Assembly (NCBI GenBank): GCA_016200765.1
Contig: JACQEC010000110.1
Coordinates: 1 to 5,087 of the forward strand
Source of the DNA: Chloroflexota bacterium
GTDB lineage: Bacteria > Chloroflexota > Anaerolineae > JACRMK01
Reading direction: 5' to 3'
DNA: 5,087 nt
The notes under the pieces were generated by a model. The model did not search any database and was not told the DNA's origin. It saw only the letters and a list, made by a program, of their open reading frames with translations. Every line of letters begins with the position of its first letter. Positions within the stretch are counted from its first letter, which is position 1. Below, piece after piece: positions 5,041 through 5,087 of the stretch. The position numbers and the translations under genes are program-made.

Positions 5041-5087
5041 ATGACGACCAAAGAACGCATCCAGGTTTACGCCGACCCCGAAACCAA
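5041..5087 (+). CDS. Probable ribbon-helix-helix (CopG/antitoxin-like) protein, N-terminal fragment
   Basis: Only the first 15 codons are inside the window (M-T-T-K-E-R-I-Q-V-Y-A-D-P-E-T), then the edge cuts the gene. The pattern of a short polar N-terminus, a beta strand of alternating residues (RIQVYAD) and then P-E-T starting a helix is typical of MetJ/Arc/CopG-type repressors and type II antitoxins. The strong promoter and the overlapping TTGACAC-N4-GTGTCAA palindrome support an autoregulated DNA-binding protein, possibly with a toxin gene downstream. With 15 residues this remains a tentative family call; that it is a real gene is more certain. Confidence 0.6.
   Translation, partial: MTTKERIQVYADPET

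Overview
The window is GC-rich, tightly packed bacterial DNA with every recognisable gene on the + strand. Gene content and the style of the intergenic repeats (a GAGCTTGTCGA/TCGACAGGCTC double hairpin, and palindromes of the AGACTTC-GAAGTCT kind) look to me like an environmental Chloroflexota genome. That assignment is recalled from general impression, not proven by the sequence.

Layout. (1) 2-475: C-terminal part of a Vgb-like (streptogramin-lyase family) beta-propeller made of repeats of about 42 residues. (2) 476-639: a short intergenic stretch with a perfect 17-bp inverted repeat whose halves are themselves palindromes. (3) 640-1575 and 1611-3197: a probable two-gene unit, a membrane-anchored alpha/beta hydrolase followed by a DUF4140/DUF4139 (MuiA-like) coiled-coil protein. 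(4) 3198-3360: repeat-rich spacer with a copy of a dispersed repeat and a REP-like double hairpin. (5) 3361-4770: the tyrosyl-tRNA synthetase gene tyrS with its own promoter and leader. (6) 4771-4989: more repeats, with two copies of a hairpin-bearing unit and short inverted ends. (7) 4990-5087: a strong promoter overlapped by a palindromic operator, then the first 15 codons of a probable ribbon-helix-helix (antitoxin/CopG-like) gene cut by the window edge.

The most interesting item is the tyrS leader. A 29-codon ORF (3397-3486) contains Ser-Tyr-Val-Tyr-Gly-Tyr, three TAC codons within five. It is followed by a strong intrinsic terminator (3509-3539) that ends 12 nt before the tyrS Shine-Dalgarno. 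The leader RNA can form the three mutually exclusive pairings of a trp-type attenuator: 1:2 = 3402-3420 with 3466-3482; 2:3 = 3466-3478 with 3511-3525; 3:4 = 3509-3518 with 3525-3534. Ribosomes stalling at Tyr codons when charged tRNA-Tyr is scarce would favour 2:3 and expression of the synthetase. A normally terminating ribosome would cover segment 2 and allow termination. The promoter places the start of transcription at or within a base of the leader ATG, so the leader peptide appears to be translated from a leaderless transcript.

The tyrS promoter and the terminal RHH promoter share an extended -10 block, TGCTA(A/C)GATGCT, each 17 bp from a recognisable -35.
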